From Planctomycetota bacterium (lineage in GTDB: Bacteria; Planctomycetota; Planctomycetia; Pirellulales; PNKZ01), in contig JAFEBQ010000019.1 in NCBI GenBank assembly GCA_018242585.1, positions 1 to 64,000 on the forward strand: a DNA stretch of 64,000 nt, written 5' to 3'. Below are positions 45,288 to 53,392 of this stretch, one piece after another; positions within the stretch are counted from its first letter, which is position 1; the number at the start of each line of letters is the position of its first letter. Made by a program: the position numbers and the translations under genes. A model generated the notes under the pieces. The model was not told the DNA's origin. It ran no database searches and worked only from the letters and a program-made list of their open reading frames with translations.

Positions 45288-45494
45288 ATGACCGAGATAG
45301 TTCAGAAGCTCTTGGCGTCGTTTGGAGAGTTGTCGGACGCGGATCAAGCTGCGTTTGCGAAGTTAATTGTTGCGCAAATTCGGGCTCGACGAGAGGAAAA
45401 GACTGACGAATCACCTGCCAGTGATGAAGAAATGGCATTTTTGGCCGATCAGTTGTTCCTGATGTACGACGCGGAGGAAAGCGAACATGCCTGA
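45288..45494 (+). CDS. Antitoxin of a PemK/MazF-type module
   Basis: 68 residues, acidic and helical (MTEIVQKLLASFGELSDADQ, then an EEKTDESPASDEEM linker). It overlaps the downstream toxin by eight bases, the usual layout of type II antitoxin-toxin pairs. No DNA-binding motif is evident, so it may rely on helices that clamp the toxin. GC content is visibly lower than in the flanking genes, suggesting transfer. Confidence 0.72.
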   Translation: MTEIVQKLLASFGELSDADQAAFAKLIVAQIRARREEKTDESPASDEEMAFLADQLFLMYDAEESEHA

Positions 45495-45879
45495 GCCGCG
45501 TCGCGGCGAAGTTTGGATCGTGGATTTAGGTTATCAGGCAAAGACGAGGCCCTGTGCGGTGTTGAGCGTTCCTGTCCGTGATAACGAACGGGCATTAGTT
45601 AGCTTTGTGCCACGTACAACTCAGGTGCGCGGAACTCGATTTGAAGTTGCAAGCAACGCAGATTTCTTTGACCAACAAGGTGTGTTTGATGCCCAAGCGA
45701 TTGATACGATCGATCGCAGTAAGCTTAGGCGCAGAATTGGTGCTTTGACGTCAGCAGAGTTGCATGAGGTGGAAAACGCAGTCAAACGCTGGCTTGGTTT
45801 CGAGGCTGATCCAGGCAGTGCATCACCCCCACAGGGGCCTCACGAACGTGACCTTGGAATTACGCAGGAACTCACATGA
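45487..45879 (+). CDS. PemK/MazF-family endoribonuclease toxin
   Basis: 130 residues. The family core is [25 protein letters not shown] at the N-terminus (in part), [17 protein letters not shown] and the [21 protein letters not shown] segment near the end. MazF-like toxins cut mRNA at short motifs. The last 20 residues ([19 protein letters not shown]) look like readthrough into the former leader of nuoB, and its stop overlaps the nuoB start by four bases. The module lies between sufR and nuoB and is AT-richer than both. Confidence 0.85.
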   Translation: MPEPRRGEVWIVDLGYQAKTRPCAVLSVPVRDNERALVSFVPRTTQVRGTRFEVASNADFFDQQGVFDAQAIDTIDRSKLRRRIGALTSAELHEVENAVKRWLGFEADPGSASPPQGPHERDLGITQELT

Positions 45880-46493
45880 CCAAGCCATGGATTGAAGGAC
45901 GGTTCGAGGAAAACGTCATCACGACGTCGGTCGAACAGGCGATCAACTGGGCCCGGCAAGCCAGCGTCTGGCCGATGACGTTCGGGCTGGCCTGTTGCGC
46001 CATCGAGATGATGGCCGCCGGCGCCAGCCGATACGACCTCGACCGGTTTGGGGCTGGCGCGTTTCGCGCCACGCCGCGGCAAGCCGACCTGATGATCGTG
46101 GCCGGCACCGTGACCTACAAAATGGCCAGCCGTGTCCGCCGGCTTTACAACATGATGCCCGACCCCAAGTTCGTCATCGCCATGGGGGCCTGCACCGTCG
46201 GCGGCGGACCATACTTCAAGTACGGCTACCACGTGGTCAAGGGGGTCGACCTGGTCGTGCCGGTCGACGTCTATGTGCCGGGCTGTCCGCCGCGCCCCGA
46301 AGCCCTGCTCGAAGGGCTGATGCGCATCCAAGACAAAATCCGCGGCTACAAGATCAGCAAGCAGCGCGGCTCGGCCCCGCGATTCCAGGAAGGCATTCAG
46401 ACTGAGCTCGAGCTGCCGGTGCCGCACCACTCGGGCTACGTCGATGTCGAAGAGAAGCAGCCGGTGTTCGATCATCAGAAGATTACGGGTTAA
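45876..46493 (+). CDS. nuoB: NADH-quinone oxidoreductase subunit B
   Basis: 205 residues. NuoB binds the N2 4Fe-4S cluster of complex I. The ligands are visible: C40-C41 in [12 protein letters not shown]106 in MGACTVGGG and C137 in [14 protein letters not shown]. The [13 protein letters not shown] segment confirms the true complex I form, not a hydrogenase paralogue. No other nuo gene is nearby, which is odd; it sits between a toxin gene and sufC. The C-terminal extension ([20 protein letters not shown]) is longer than usual. Confidence 0.92.
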   Translation: MTKPWIEGRFEENVITTSVEQAINWARQASVWPMTFGLACCAIEMMAAGASRYDLDRFGAGAFRATPRQADLMIVAGTVTYKMASRVRRLYNMMPDPKFVIAMGACTVGGGPYFKYGYHVVKGVDLVVPVDVYVPGCPPRPEALLEGLMRIQDKIRGYKISKQRGSAPRFQEGIQTELELPVPHHSGYVDVEEKQPVFDHQKITG

Positions 46494-46498
46494 GCCGA

Positions 46499-46587
46499 AG
46501 TTGCTAGTTGCTGGTTCCTGGCAGCTAGTAAAAGGCTTGGGCCTGATGCGTTTTAACTAGCAACCAGCAACTAGCAACCAGCAACTT
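46499..46587. repeat. 'agttgctagttgctgg' hairpin repeat before sufC
   Basis: Left half: gttgctagttgctggttcc. Right half: aactagcaaccagcaactag and caaccagcaac. The two halves are inverted and the right half ends a few bases before the sufC ATG. A sister copy precedes sufB and a half copy precedes the dipeptidase gene at 27576. Confidence 0.85.
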
Positions 46588-46590
46588 TTC

Positions 46591-47418
46591 ATGTCCCAAG
46601 AAACTCTCAAAATCTCCAACCTGCATGTTTCGGTCGAAGGCAAGTCGATCTTGCGCGGCGTCGACATGGTCATTCGCCGTGGCGAAGTCCACGCCTTGAT
46701 GGGCCCCAACGGCTCGGGCAAGACCACGCTCGGCTACGCCATTATGGGTCACCCGAACTACGAGGTGACCGAGGGCTCGATCGAGATCAACGGCCAGGAT
46801 GTGCTGGCCATGGACCCCAACGAGCGCGCTCGCGCCGGCATCTTCTTGGCCTTTCAGCGGCCGATGTCGATCCCGGGCGTGAAGATGGCCGACTTCTTGC
46901 GCCACGCCACGACGAACGTCCGCCGCCCCGACCGCAAGGAAGGGGAAGAACTGATCCCGATGCGCGAGTTCCGCAAGGAACTGAAGGCCAAGATGGAACA
47001 GTTGCGAATGGACCCCGAGTTTGCCCGGCGTTACGTCAACGACGGGTTTTCTGGGGGCGAAATGAAACGGGCCGAGATTTTGCAGATGGCCATGCTGCGT
47101 CCCAAGTTCGCTATCCTCGACGAGACGGACAGCGGGCTGGACGTCGACGCGGTGCGACTGGCCAGCCAGAGCATTGCCGAGATCGGCGGCGCCGAGATGG
47201 GCATCTTGATCATCACCCACCACGACAAGCTGTTGGAACATAACAAGCCGAACTTCACCCACGTGATGCTCGGCGGTCGAATTGTGGAAACCGGCGGACC
47301 CGAATTGGCCGTCGAGCTGCACGAGCGCGGCTACGACCGGATTCGCGCCGCCCACCCCGAAGCGGCCGCGGCCGAAGACGCGATGAAGCAACCGCAAGTG
47401 GCCGAAGTGGGGACGTAG
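46591..47418 (+). CDS. sufC: SufC ATPase of iron-sulfur cluster assembly
   Basis: 275 residues, an ABC-type ATPase. Walker A is GPNGSGKTT (residues 38-46), the signature is FSGGEMKRAEILQM and Walker B is AILDETDSGLD, followed by the switch His in IITHHD. SufC dimerises with SufB and SufD to build clusters on the SufBCD scaffold. A C-terminal extension (HPEAAAAEDAMKQPQVAEVGT) exceeds the usual family length. No ribosome-binding site is evident because the repeat occupies the leader. Confidence 0.96.
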   Translation: MSQETLKISNLHVSVEGKSILRGVDMVIRRGEVHALMGPNGSGKTTLGYAIMGHPNYEVTEGSIEINGQDVLAMDPNERARAGIFLAFQRPMSIPGVKMADFLRHATTNVRRPDRKEGEELIPMREFRKELKAKMEQLRMDPEFARRYVNDGFSGGEMKRAEILQMAMLRPKFAILDETDSGLDVDAVRLASQSIAEIGGAEMGILIITHHDKLLEHNKPNFTHVMLGGRIVETGGPELAVELHERGYDRIRAAHPEAAAAEDAMKQPQVAEVGT

Positions 47419-47423
47419 GAGGG

Positions 47424-47515
47424 AAGTTGCTAGCTGCTAGTTGCTAGCGGCTAGTAAGAAACACCAGCTTCCTTGTCTTTAACTAGCAACTAGAAACCAG
47501 CAACTCGCAACTTTT
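47424..47515. repeat. 'agttgctagctgctag' hairpin repeat before sufB
   Basis: Left half: gttgctagctgctagttgc. Right half: aactagcaactagaaacc and agcaactcgcaac. Same family as 46499-46587; it fills the sufC-sufB gap and ends four bases before the sufB ATG. Confidence 0.85.
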
Positions 47516-47518
47516 ATC

Positions 47519-48931
47519 ATGGCCACCGAAATTAAACCTGATTTCGACGTCGCAGCGGGCGAAATCAACAAATACGACTTCCGTAACGAAGAGAAGTACG
47601 TCTTCAAAAGCCGGAAGGGGCTCGATGCCGAAATCGTGCATCAGATTTCGGACATGAAGAACGAGCCGCAGTGGATGCGCGACTTCCGCTTGAAGAGCCT
47701 GGACATCTTCAACAGCAAGCCGACGCCCAAATGGGGCGGCGCGATCGACCTGAACTTCCAGGACATCTACTACTACATCAAGCCGTCCGATCGTCAGGGT
47801 CGCAGTTGGGAAGATGTGCCCGCCGACATCAAGAACACCTTCGACCGCCTGGGCATTCCCGAAGCCGAGAAGAAATTCCTGGCCGGCGTGAAGGCCCAGT
47901 ACGAAAGCGAAGTGGTCTACGGCTCGCTCCGCGAAGACCTGGCCAACCGGGGCGTGATCTTCACCGACACCGACTCGGCCGTCCGCGAATACCCGGACCT
48001 GGTCCGCGAGTATTTCTCGACGGTCATTCCCTCGGCCGACAACAAGTTCGCGGCCCTCAACTCGGCGGTCTGGTCGGGCGGCTCGTTCATTTACGTCCCC
48101 AAGGGAGTGAAGATCGAGTTCCCGCTGCAGGCCTACTTCCGCATCAATGCCGAGAACATGGGCCAGTTCGAGCGGACGCTGATCATCGTCGACGAGGGGG
48201 CGCAGATTCACTATGTCGAAGGCTGCACCGCGCCGATGTACAGCACCGAAAGCCTGCACTCGGCCGTCGTCGAGGTGATCGTCAAGAAGCACGCCCGCTG
48301 CCGCTACACCACGATCCAGAATTGGGCCAACAACATCTACAACCTGGTGACCAAGCGGGCGATGGCCTATGAAGGGGCCACCATGGAGTGGATCGATGGC
48401 AACCTGGGCAGTCGGCTGACCATGAAGTACCCGGCCGTCTACATGATGGAGCCCGGCGCGCGAGGCGAGATCCTATCGATCGCCTTTTCGTCCAAGGGTC
48501 AGCACCAGGACGCCGGCGCCAAGGTCGTCCACTGTGCCCCGCACACCAGCAGCCGAATCATCTCGAAGTCGATCTCCAAGAATGGCGGCCGGGCCAGCTA
48601 TCGCGGGCTGGTCAAAGTCGAGCCCGGCGCGCACAAGAGCAAGAGCAACGTCGTCTGCGACGCCTTGATCCTCGACTCGCACAGCCGCAGCGACACGTAT
48701 CCTTACGTCGAAGTGGCCGAGCAGGACGTGTCGATCGGCCACGAGGCGAGCGTCTCGCGCATCGGCGAAGAGCAGTTGTTCTATCTGACCAGCCGCGGCC
48801 TGAGCGAGCCCGAGGCCAGCACCATGATCGTCAACGGCTTCGTCGAGCCGCTGGTCCGCGAGTTGCCGATGGAATACGCGGTCGAGATGAACAAGCTGAT
48901 CGAGCTGCAAATGGAAGGCACGGTCGGGTAA
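47519..48931 (+). CDS. sufB: SufB scaffold protein
   Basis: 470 residues. SufB is the beta-helical scaffold of the SufBCD complex. Family stretches include [26 protein letters not shown]-like [28 protein letters not shown] with the conserved Cys, and the C-terminal [20 protein letters not shown]. The core [19 protein letters not shown] is intact. sufB follows sufC by about 100 bases of repeat. A Uma2-family gene separates it from sufD, which is normally adjacent. Confidence 0.96.
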   Translation: MATEIKPDFDVAAGEINKYDFRNEEKYVFKSRKGLDAEIVHQISDMKNEPQWMRDFRLKSLDIFNSKPTPKWGGAIDLNFQDIYYYIKPSDRQGRSWEDVPADIKNTFDRLGIPEAEKKFLAGVKAQYESEVVYGSLREDLANRGVIFTDTDSAVREYPDLVREYFSTVIPSADNKFAALNSAVWSGGSFIYVPKGVKIEFPLQAYFRINAENMGQFERTLIIVDEGAQIHYVEGCTAPMYSTESLHSAVVEVIVKKHARCRYTTIQNWANNIYNLVTKRAMAYEGATMEWIDGNLGSRLTMKYPAVYMMEPGARGEILSIAFSSKGQHQDAGAKVVHCAPHTSSRIISKSISKNGGRASYRGLVKVEPGAHKSKSNVVCDALILDSHSRSDTYPYVEVAEQDVSIGHEASVSRIGEEQLFYLTSRGLSEPEASTMIVNGFVEPLVRELPMEYAVEMNKLIELQMEGTVG

Positions 48932-48951
48932 CCGACCGCGAAGCAGGCGTC

Positions 48952-49500
48952 ATGGCTACCGTCGTTTGGAACGCCACCGTCGATGATTTGTACCGCGTCG
49001 AGGGGAAAGCGGAACTCGTCGATGGAGAACTTGTGCATATGCAGGCGAACGGCGATTGGCATGGCATTGTAACGGGAAACATTTTCATAAGCTTGCACGC
49101 TCACGTGAAGCAGCTTGGCGTGGGGGTGGCGTACGGCGACAGCATTGTGTTCCTCTGCGATTTGCCGAACCGGCGCTCGTTCAGCCCGGACGCGGCCTAC
49201 TACACTGGTCCGCGGGCCAAGATGAAGTTCCTGCCGCAGCCTCCCGACTTCGCCGTCGAGATTCGCGGTGAGGATGACTACGGCCCAGGCGCCGAGCGAC
49301 GCATAGCGAGGAAGCGAGCTGACTATTTTGCGGCTGGCACGAAAGTAGTTTGGGACGTTGACGTGGCCGACAACTTGACGATTCGTGTCTATCGCCCAGA
49401 AGCGCCGGATACCCCGATCGTGTTTAACACCGGCATGTCCGCCGACGCCGAGCCGGCGGTCCCTGGCTGGCGCTTTCCCGTCGATGAACTTCTTTCGTGA
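48952..49500 (+). CDS. Uma2 family (DUF820) putative endonuclease
   Basis: 182 residues. The restriction-endonuclease-like fold of the Uma2 family is suggested by GKAELVDGELVHM at the N-terminus, SFSPDAAYYTG with the metal Asp, and PPDFAVEIRGEDDY with the second acidic pair, followed by KRADYFAAGTKVVWDVD. Uma2 proteins are abundant in planctomycetes and cyanobacteria and remain without a firm function. It begins 20 bases after sufB and precedes sufD, as an insertion within the suf operon. Confidence 0.85.
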   Translation: MATVVWNATVDDLYRVEGKAELVDGELVHMQANGDWHGIVTGNIFISLHAHVKQLGVGVAYGDSIVFLCDLPNRRSFSPDAAYYTGPRAKMKFLPQPPDFAVEIRGEDDYGPGAERRIARKRADYFAAGTKVVWDVDVADNLTIRVYRPEAPDTPIVFNTGMSADAEPAVPGWRFPVDELLS

Positions 49501-49562
49501 CAGTCATTCGCAAGCCAGACGTCGTCCCTTCCCAATTAAGCATTTCGCATTAAGCATTTCCC

Positions 49563-50879
49563 ATGCAGACTTTGACCGCGACCGGTTTTACTCACGAAGC
49601 GTTCGAGGCCTTTCTGGCCGCTCGGCAAGAGCCGGCCTGGCTGACCGAGCTGCGCCGCCAGGCTTGGGCCCGGTTCGTGGCCTTGAACCTCCCCTCGCGC
49701 AAAGAAGAAGAGTGGATGCGAACCGACATCCGCTTGTTCCGCTTCGATAAGTTCGGCTTGCCAGCCGGCGGTGGCGCCGTCGAAGCAGCGGCCAGCGAAG
49801 CTATTCCCGCCGGGCTGCTGAATCAGGGCGTCGATCTGGCCGGCCGCGCCGCGACTGTCAACAGCCAGCACCAGGTGGCTCAACTGGCCAAGCAGTACGC
49901 CGACCGGGGCGTGATCTTTGGCAGCCTCGACACGCTGGTCAACGATCATCCCGAGCTGGTCCGCAAATACCTGTTCCAAGCCGTCGACTCGACGGTCGAC
50001 AAGTTCGCCGCCTTGCACGCGGCCTGTTGGTCGGGCGGGACGCTGCTGTACGTGCCGCGCAACGTGCGCGTCGACGAGCCGTTGCACCTGCTCAACGCGC
50101 TGGAACATGGCCAAGTCGACTTGGCGCATCAACTCGTCATCCTCGACGAAGGGGCCGAGGTGACGCTGTTGGCCGAGACGGTGGGCGATGAGCAGGCGGC
50201 GTTGCATTGCGGAGCGATCGAGCTGTTCGTCGGGCCGCGAGCGTCGCTGCGGTATGTGAACCTGCAAAACTGGGGACGCGGAACCTGGCACTTTGCCCAT
50301 CAGCAAGCCCACGTCGAGCAGGATGGCCGACTGCAATGGACGATCGGCGCGCTGGGCAGCCGGCTGGCCAAGGTGAACCAGCACGTGGCCCTGGTCGGCC
50401 CGCGGGCCGAAGCGCAAGTCAACGGCGTGATGTTCACCGAAGGCTCGCAGCATCTGTCGTATCACACCTTGCAGCACCATCGCGCCGCCGAGTGCCGCAG
50501 CGACCTGCTCTACAAGGGGGCGCTGCAGGACGAATCGCGCGTCGTCTGGCGCGGCATGATCAAAGTCGACGTTGGCGCCCAGAAGACCGACGGCTATCAG
50601 CGCAACGACAACTTGATGTTGTCCGAGTCGTCCCGGGCCGACTCGATCCCAGGCTTGGAGATCGAAGCCGACGACGTCCGCTGCACCCACGGCGCCACGG
50701 CCGGCCGCGTGGACGATCAACAGGTGTTCTACGCTCGCTGTCGCGGCCTGACCCGCAATGAAGCGGTGCGGATGATCGTGGCCGGCTTCTTCCAGCAAGT
50801 GTTCGACCGGATCACAATCGAAAGCGTGCGCAACGCGCTGGGCGAAGCGATCGGCCGCCGGATTCGCAACTACGACTGA
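49563..50879 (+). CDS. sufD: SufD scaffold protein
   Basis: 438 residues of the SufB/SufD beta-helix family. Features are LPSRKEEEWMRTDIRLFRFD at the N-terminus, GTLLYVPRNVRVDEPLHLL, LQNWGRGTWHFAHQQAHVEQ, and the C-terminal THGATAGRVDDQQVFYARCRG with H and the SRG-like turn. It partners SufB and SufC. The leader contains the direct repeat ttaagcatttcgcattaagc ending just before the ATG, with no clear ribosome-binding site. Confidence 0.95.
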   Translation: MQTLTATGFTHEAFEAFLAARQEPAWLTELRRQAWARFVALNLPSRKEEEWMRTDIRLFRFDKFGLPAGGGAVEAAASEAIPAGLLNQGVDLAGRAATVNSQHQVAQLAKQYADRGVIFGSLDTLVNDHPELVRKYLFQAVDSTVDKFAALHAACWSGGTLLYVPRNVRVDEPLHLLNALEHGQVDLAHQLVILDEGAEVTLLAETVGDEQAALHCGAIELFVGPRASLRYVNLQNWGRGTWHFAHQQAHVEQDGRLQWTIGALGSRLAKVNQHVALVGPRAEAQVNGVMFTEGSQHLSYHTLQHHRAAECRSDLLYKGALQDESRVVWRGMIKVDVGAQKTDGYQRNDNLMLSESSRADSIPGLEIEADDVRCTHGATAGRVDDQQVFYARCRGLTRNEAVRMIVAGFFQQVFDRITIESVRNALGEAIGRRIRNYD

Positions 50880-50915
50880 CGCGCGGCCTGTGCGTGATAG
50901 CGTGGTCCCCTTTGC

Positions 50916-50943
50916 CGTCATTCCCGCCTGCGCGGGAATGACG
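50916..50943. repeat. Hairpin repeat after sufD
   Basis: cgtcattcccgc and gcgggaatgacg form a perfect 12-bp stem around ctgc. The motif belongs to a hairpin repeat common in many bacteria. It lies 36 bases beyond the sufD stop codon and may protect or end the suf transcript. Confidence 0.8.
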
Positions 50944-51148
50944 AACACAAAGGATACGCCGACGCGCCCTCGAATTGAGAACCGCTAGCTTCCCTTTGGC
51001 CGATAACCATGAATCGCGGGCTTTTACGCGGTTTTGGCCCGCTGGCCCCCGGCCTTGTCCCCTCGCCGGGACGGCGATAAAATGTTGGGTTCACTCAAGT
51101 TCTAACCATCCTTACTGTTGGCGTCCGGCCGCGCAAGGTGCATCAGCC

Positions 51149-51409
51149 ATGAAAAAAGACATCCATCCCAAGTACATGAATACCTCGGTCAAGTGCGGCT
51201 GCGGCAACTCGTTCGTCACCCGCAGCACGTTGCCCGAGATCAAGGTCGATATTTGCAACGTCTGCCACCCGTTCTACACGGGCAAGTTGAAGTACGTTGA
51301 CACCGCCGGCCGCATTGAGAAGTTCAAGAACAAGTTCGCCGCGGCGGGCTATGCCAGCCTGGGCAAGGACAAGAAGGCCGCCAAGACCGAAGCCGCCCCG
51401 GCCAGCTAA
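51149..51409 (+). CDS. rpmE: Ribosomal protein bL31 (zinc-binding form)
   Basis: 86 residues. Family features are MKKDIHPKY at the N-terminus and [20 protein letters not shown]. Zinc ligands C-x-C (KCGCGN) and C-x2-C (CNVCHPF) show the zinc-containing paralogue. The C-terminal Lys/Ala-rich extension ([15 protein letters not shown]) is longer than in E. coli. The start at 51149 is the only one consistent with the family. A strong terminator follows. Confidence 0.95.
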   Translation: MKKDIHPKYMNTSVKCGCGNSFVTRSTLPEIKVDICNVCHPFYTGKLKYVDTAGRIEKFKNKFAAAGYASLGKDKKAAKTEAAPAS

Positions 51410-51464
51410 GCGCCAAGCGATTTCCTTCCGGGCGCGATCGGCACGACCGTTACGAATCCAACAC

Positions 51465-51496
51465 AAGCCCAGTGGTGAATACCACTGGGCTTTTCT
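51465..51496 (+). terminator. Intrinsic terminator of rpmE
   Basis: aagcccagtgg (51465-51475) pairs perfectly with ccactgggctt (51482-51492) and runs into ttttcttttg. It is 55 bases beyond the rpmE stop codon. Confidence 0.93.
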
Positions 51497-51664
51497 TTTG
51501 CGCAATCAACTCCCCGCGCGCGACGGTTCCACTTACATCTTCGTCAGTTTGCCTGCGCGTTGCGACCTGCCCAGCCGCCGCTCGCGTAACGAAGTGCAGT
51601 GGCTTCAAACCGTGCGGTCCACGCGACCGCGATGCAGGGAACTTTTTAGCAAAGGGGTTCGATC

Positions 51665-52165
51665 ATGTCTCGTTGGATTTCGATCGTCTCGTGCGGGTTG
51701 TTGGCAAGCGCGGTGATGTTGGGAGTGCCGGGCGCGGTCTTTGCCCGCGGGGGCGGACATGGCGGTGGGCATGGTGGTGGCCACCACGGCGGCGGGCATC
51801 ATGGCGGTTCGCATCATGGCCACGGCTTCGGCCATCGCGGTCATTCGTCTCATCACTCGTTCAAGCACGCGAGCAACTCGCGCGGCAAGCACCATACGAA
51901 TTACGCCATGCGCAACGGCAAGTACAGCGGCGCCCAGTTCGCCCGTCGCGGCGGCTTTGGCAATGGCTATGTCAGCGGCGGCGCCGGCGGCTACAACAAC
52001 GGCTCTTGGTCTGGCCTCTGGAACAATCATCGGCACTATCGCCGGCCCATGATGCGGCCCTCGAACAGCATCAAGCAGGGGATCGCCGCCGGTTCGACGA
52101 CGGCCGGGACGGCGAACATCGGCAAGACACGCGCCGCCAGCGGCAAGAGCGCCGGCGGCAAATAG
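51665..52165 (+). CDS. His/Gly-rich secreted protein
   Basis: 166 residues. After a signal peptide (LLASAVMLGVPGAVFA) comes a His-Gly repeat tract, GGGHGGGHHGGGHHGGSHH, extending to about residue 70, then Gly/Asn/Ser-rich sequence with a basic C-terminus. Such tracts bind zinc, nickel or copper, so metal buffering in the periplasm or surface is plausible. No enzymatic motif is visible. A terminator follows, so it is a single-gene unit. Confidence 0.75.
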   Translation: MSRWISIVSCGLLASAVMLGVPGAVFARGGGHGGGHGGGHHGGGHHGGSHHGHGFGHRGHSSHHSFKHASNSRGKHHTNYAMRNGKYSGAQFARRGGFGNGYVSGGAGGYNNGSWSGLWNNHRHYRRPMMRPSNSIKQGIAAGSTTAGTANIGKTRAASGKSAGGK

Positions 52166-52196
52166 TCGCCACGCTCGCTTGTCATCGCACGCAAGG

Positions 52197-52229
52197 AACC
52201 GGGGACGCCACCGTCCCCGGTTTTGTTTT
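52197..52229 (+). terminator. Intrinsic terminator of the His-rich gene
   Basis: aaccggggac and gtccccggtt form a 10-bp stem with a six-base loop, followed by ttgttttg. It begins 31 bases after the stop codon. Confidence 0.9.
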
Positions 52230-52257
52230 GCGCGTGACAAAGGTTGACCGCATCTTC

Positions 52258-52393
52258 GTAGGGTGCATTCTATGCACCTTAAGCCGACGTCGCGAGCCGA
52301 ATACCTCGATGCAAATAAACCGGCGAGCGCCTTCACGCCTGTCAGCTCGCGCGGCTACGATGCCACAGATAAGGTGTATGGAATGCACCCTAC
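52258..52393. repeat. MITE-like element whose end supplies a stop codon
   Basis: gtagggtgcattctatgcac (52258 onward, 24-base arm) and taaggtgtatggaatgcacc (52370-52393 arm) are inverted with few mismatches. The right tip ctac, read on the minus strand, is gtag, and provides the TAG stop of the DUF2071 gene at 52390-52392. Confidence 0.88.
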
Positions 52394-53154
52394 AATTTAC
52401 GATCCTCGTCAAGTCGCCCGAGCCGTTCCAACGGCCACAGCACCACGTCGACCCGCTTGGCAAAGTGCAAGAGCGGTGGCCCCGACACTTGAATCCCATG
52501 CACGGCCAGCAACTGGCCGGCGTCGACCGCGCCGGCGGCCGGCTGCAGCGGCCAGGGGACGTGATGTACTTCGCCGCGGAAGAACACCCCATTGGGCGCT
52601 CGCGCGTACAGGCAATAGCGCTCGACCAGAAAGTGTTCCAGCGTCCCGGGCCGGGCCGGCGCTAGCGGCGCAATCGGCGTGAAGTCGGCGCTGAACCGGC
52701 CGCGCGCTTTCCGCGGGGCGCGCTCGGATCGGTACCGGTGTCGCTCGCCCGTTTGCTGGTGCGACATCCGCGCGCGAACGTACGGCAAATGCCACCATCG
52801 CCGCGCCGCCCAGATCGCCAACCGGTTCGTGGCGTCCAGACTCAGGAACCAGATACCCGGCTTGCCGTCGCGCTCGACGTAGACCCGCACGTTCAGTTCC
52901 GGGAAGGCCGAGACGCCCGGCAGGTCGGGCCAGGGGCGGCGCATGACGCCGGTCATGTGAAACGGGATCACGGCCACCCAGGAGACGCCGCTGAATTCCT
53001 GGACGGTCAGCTCGCGCGGCACCAGCGGCCGCAAGACTGCGGCCGACACGGGCCAATGCGCGAACAGCAAATCGTGCCAGACCTGTCGCCAGGTCCACGG
53101 CCCCGTTGGCACGGGCCACGGTCGATGATCGGTCTCGGCGAACGCCGGATGCAT
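52390..53154 (-). CDS. DUF2071 (YqjF-like) protein
   Basis: 254 residues. The family is shown by WRQVWHDLLFAHWPVSAAVL, the PRELTVQEFSGVSWVAVIPF segment and FPELNVRVYVERDGKPGIWF. DUF2071 proteins share a fold with acetoacetate decarboxylases, but their activity is unknown. The reading frame ends in the tip of an inverted-repeat element, so the last residues may differ from the ancestral protein. It is divergent from the histidine-kinase gene. Confidence 0.85.
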   Translation of the reverse strand: MHPAFAETDHRPWPVPTGPWTWRQVWHDLLFAHWPVSAAVLRPLVPRELTVQEFSGVSWVAVIPFHMTGVMRRPWPDLPGVSAFPELNVRVYVERDGKPGIWFLSLDATNRLAIWAARRWWHLPYVRARMSHQQTGERHRYRSERAPRKARGRFSADFTPIAPLAPARPGTLEHFLVERYCLYARAPNGVFFRGEVHHVPWPLQPAAGAVDAGQLLAVHGIQVSGPPLLHFAKRVDVVLWPLERLGRLDEDRKL

Positions 53155-53392
53155 GGCTGCCCCTGGGCCCCACCGCCTGGTTCGGCTGAATCACGCGGCC
53201 TGGCGACTTTACAGGTCTTCGTTCCGTATCCAGGGTAACAACCGGGGCGCGAGGCGCGAATTAACCCGCCGCGCCGACCGCGGAGACCCGAGCGGGCGAA
53301 AAGTGGCCCGGCGAACCGATGCCACCGGCCTGTCCCCCCAGGTACAATCGCCAGTGCCGACTTTTCTTCGCCGCCGTTCGGAGATCACGCCC

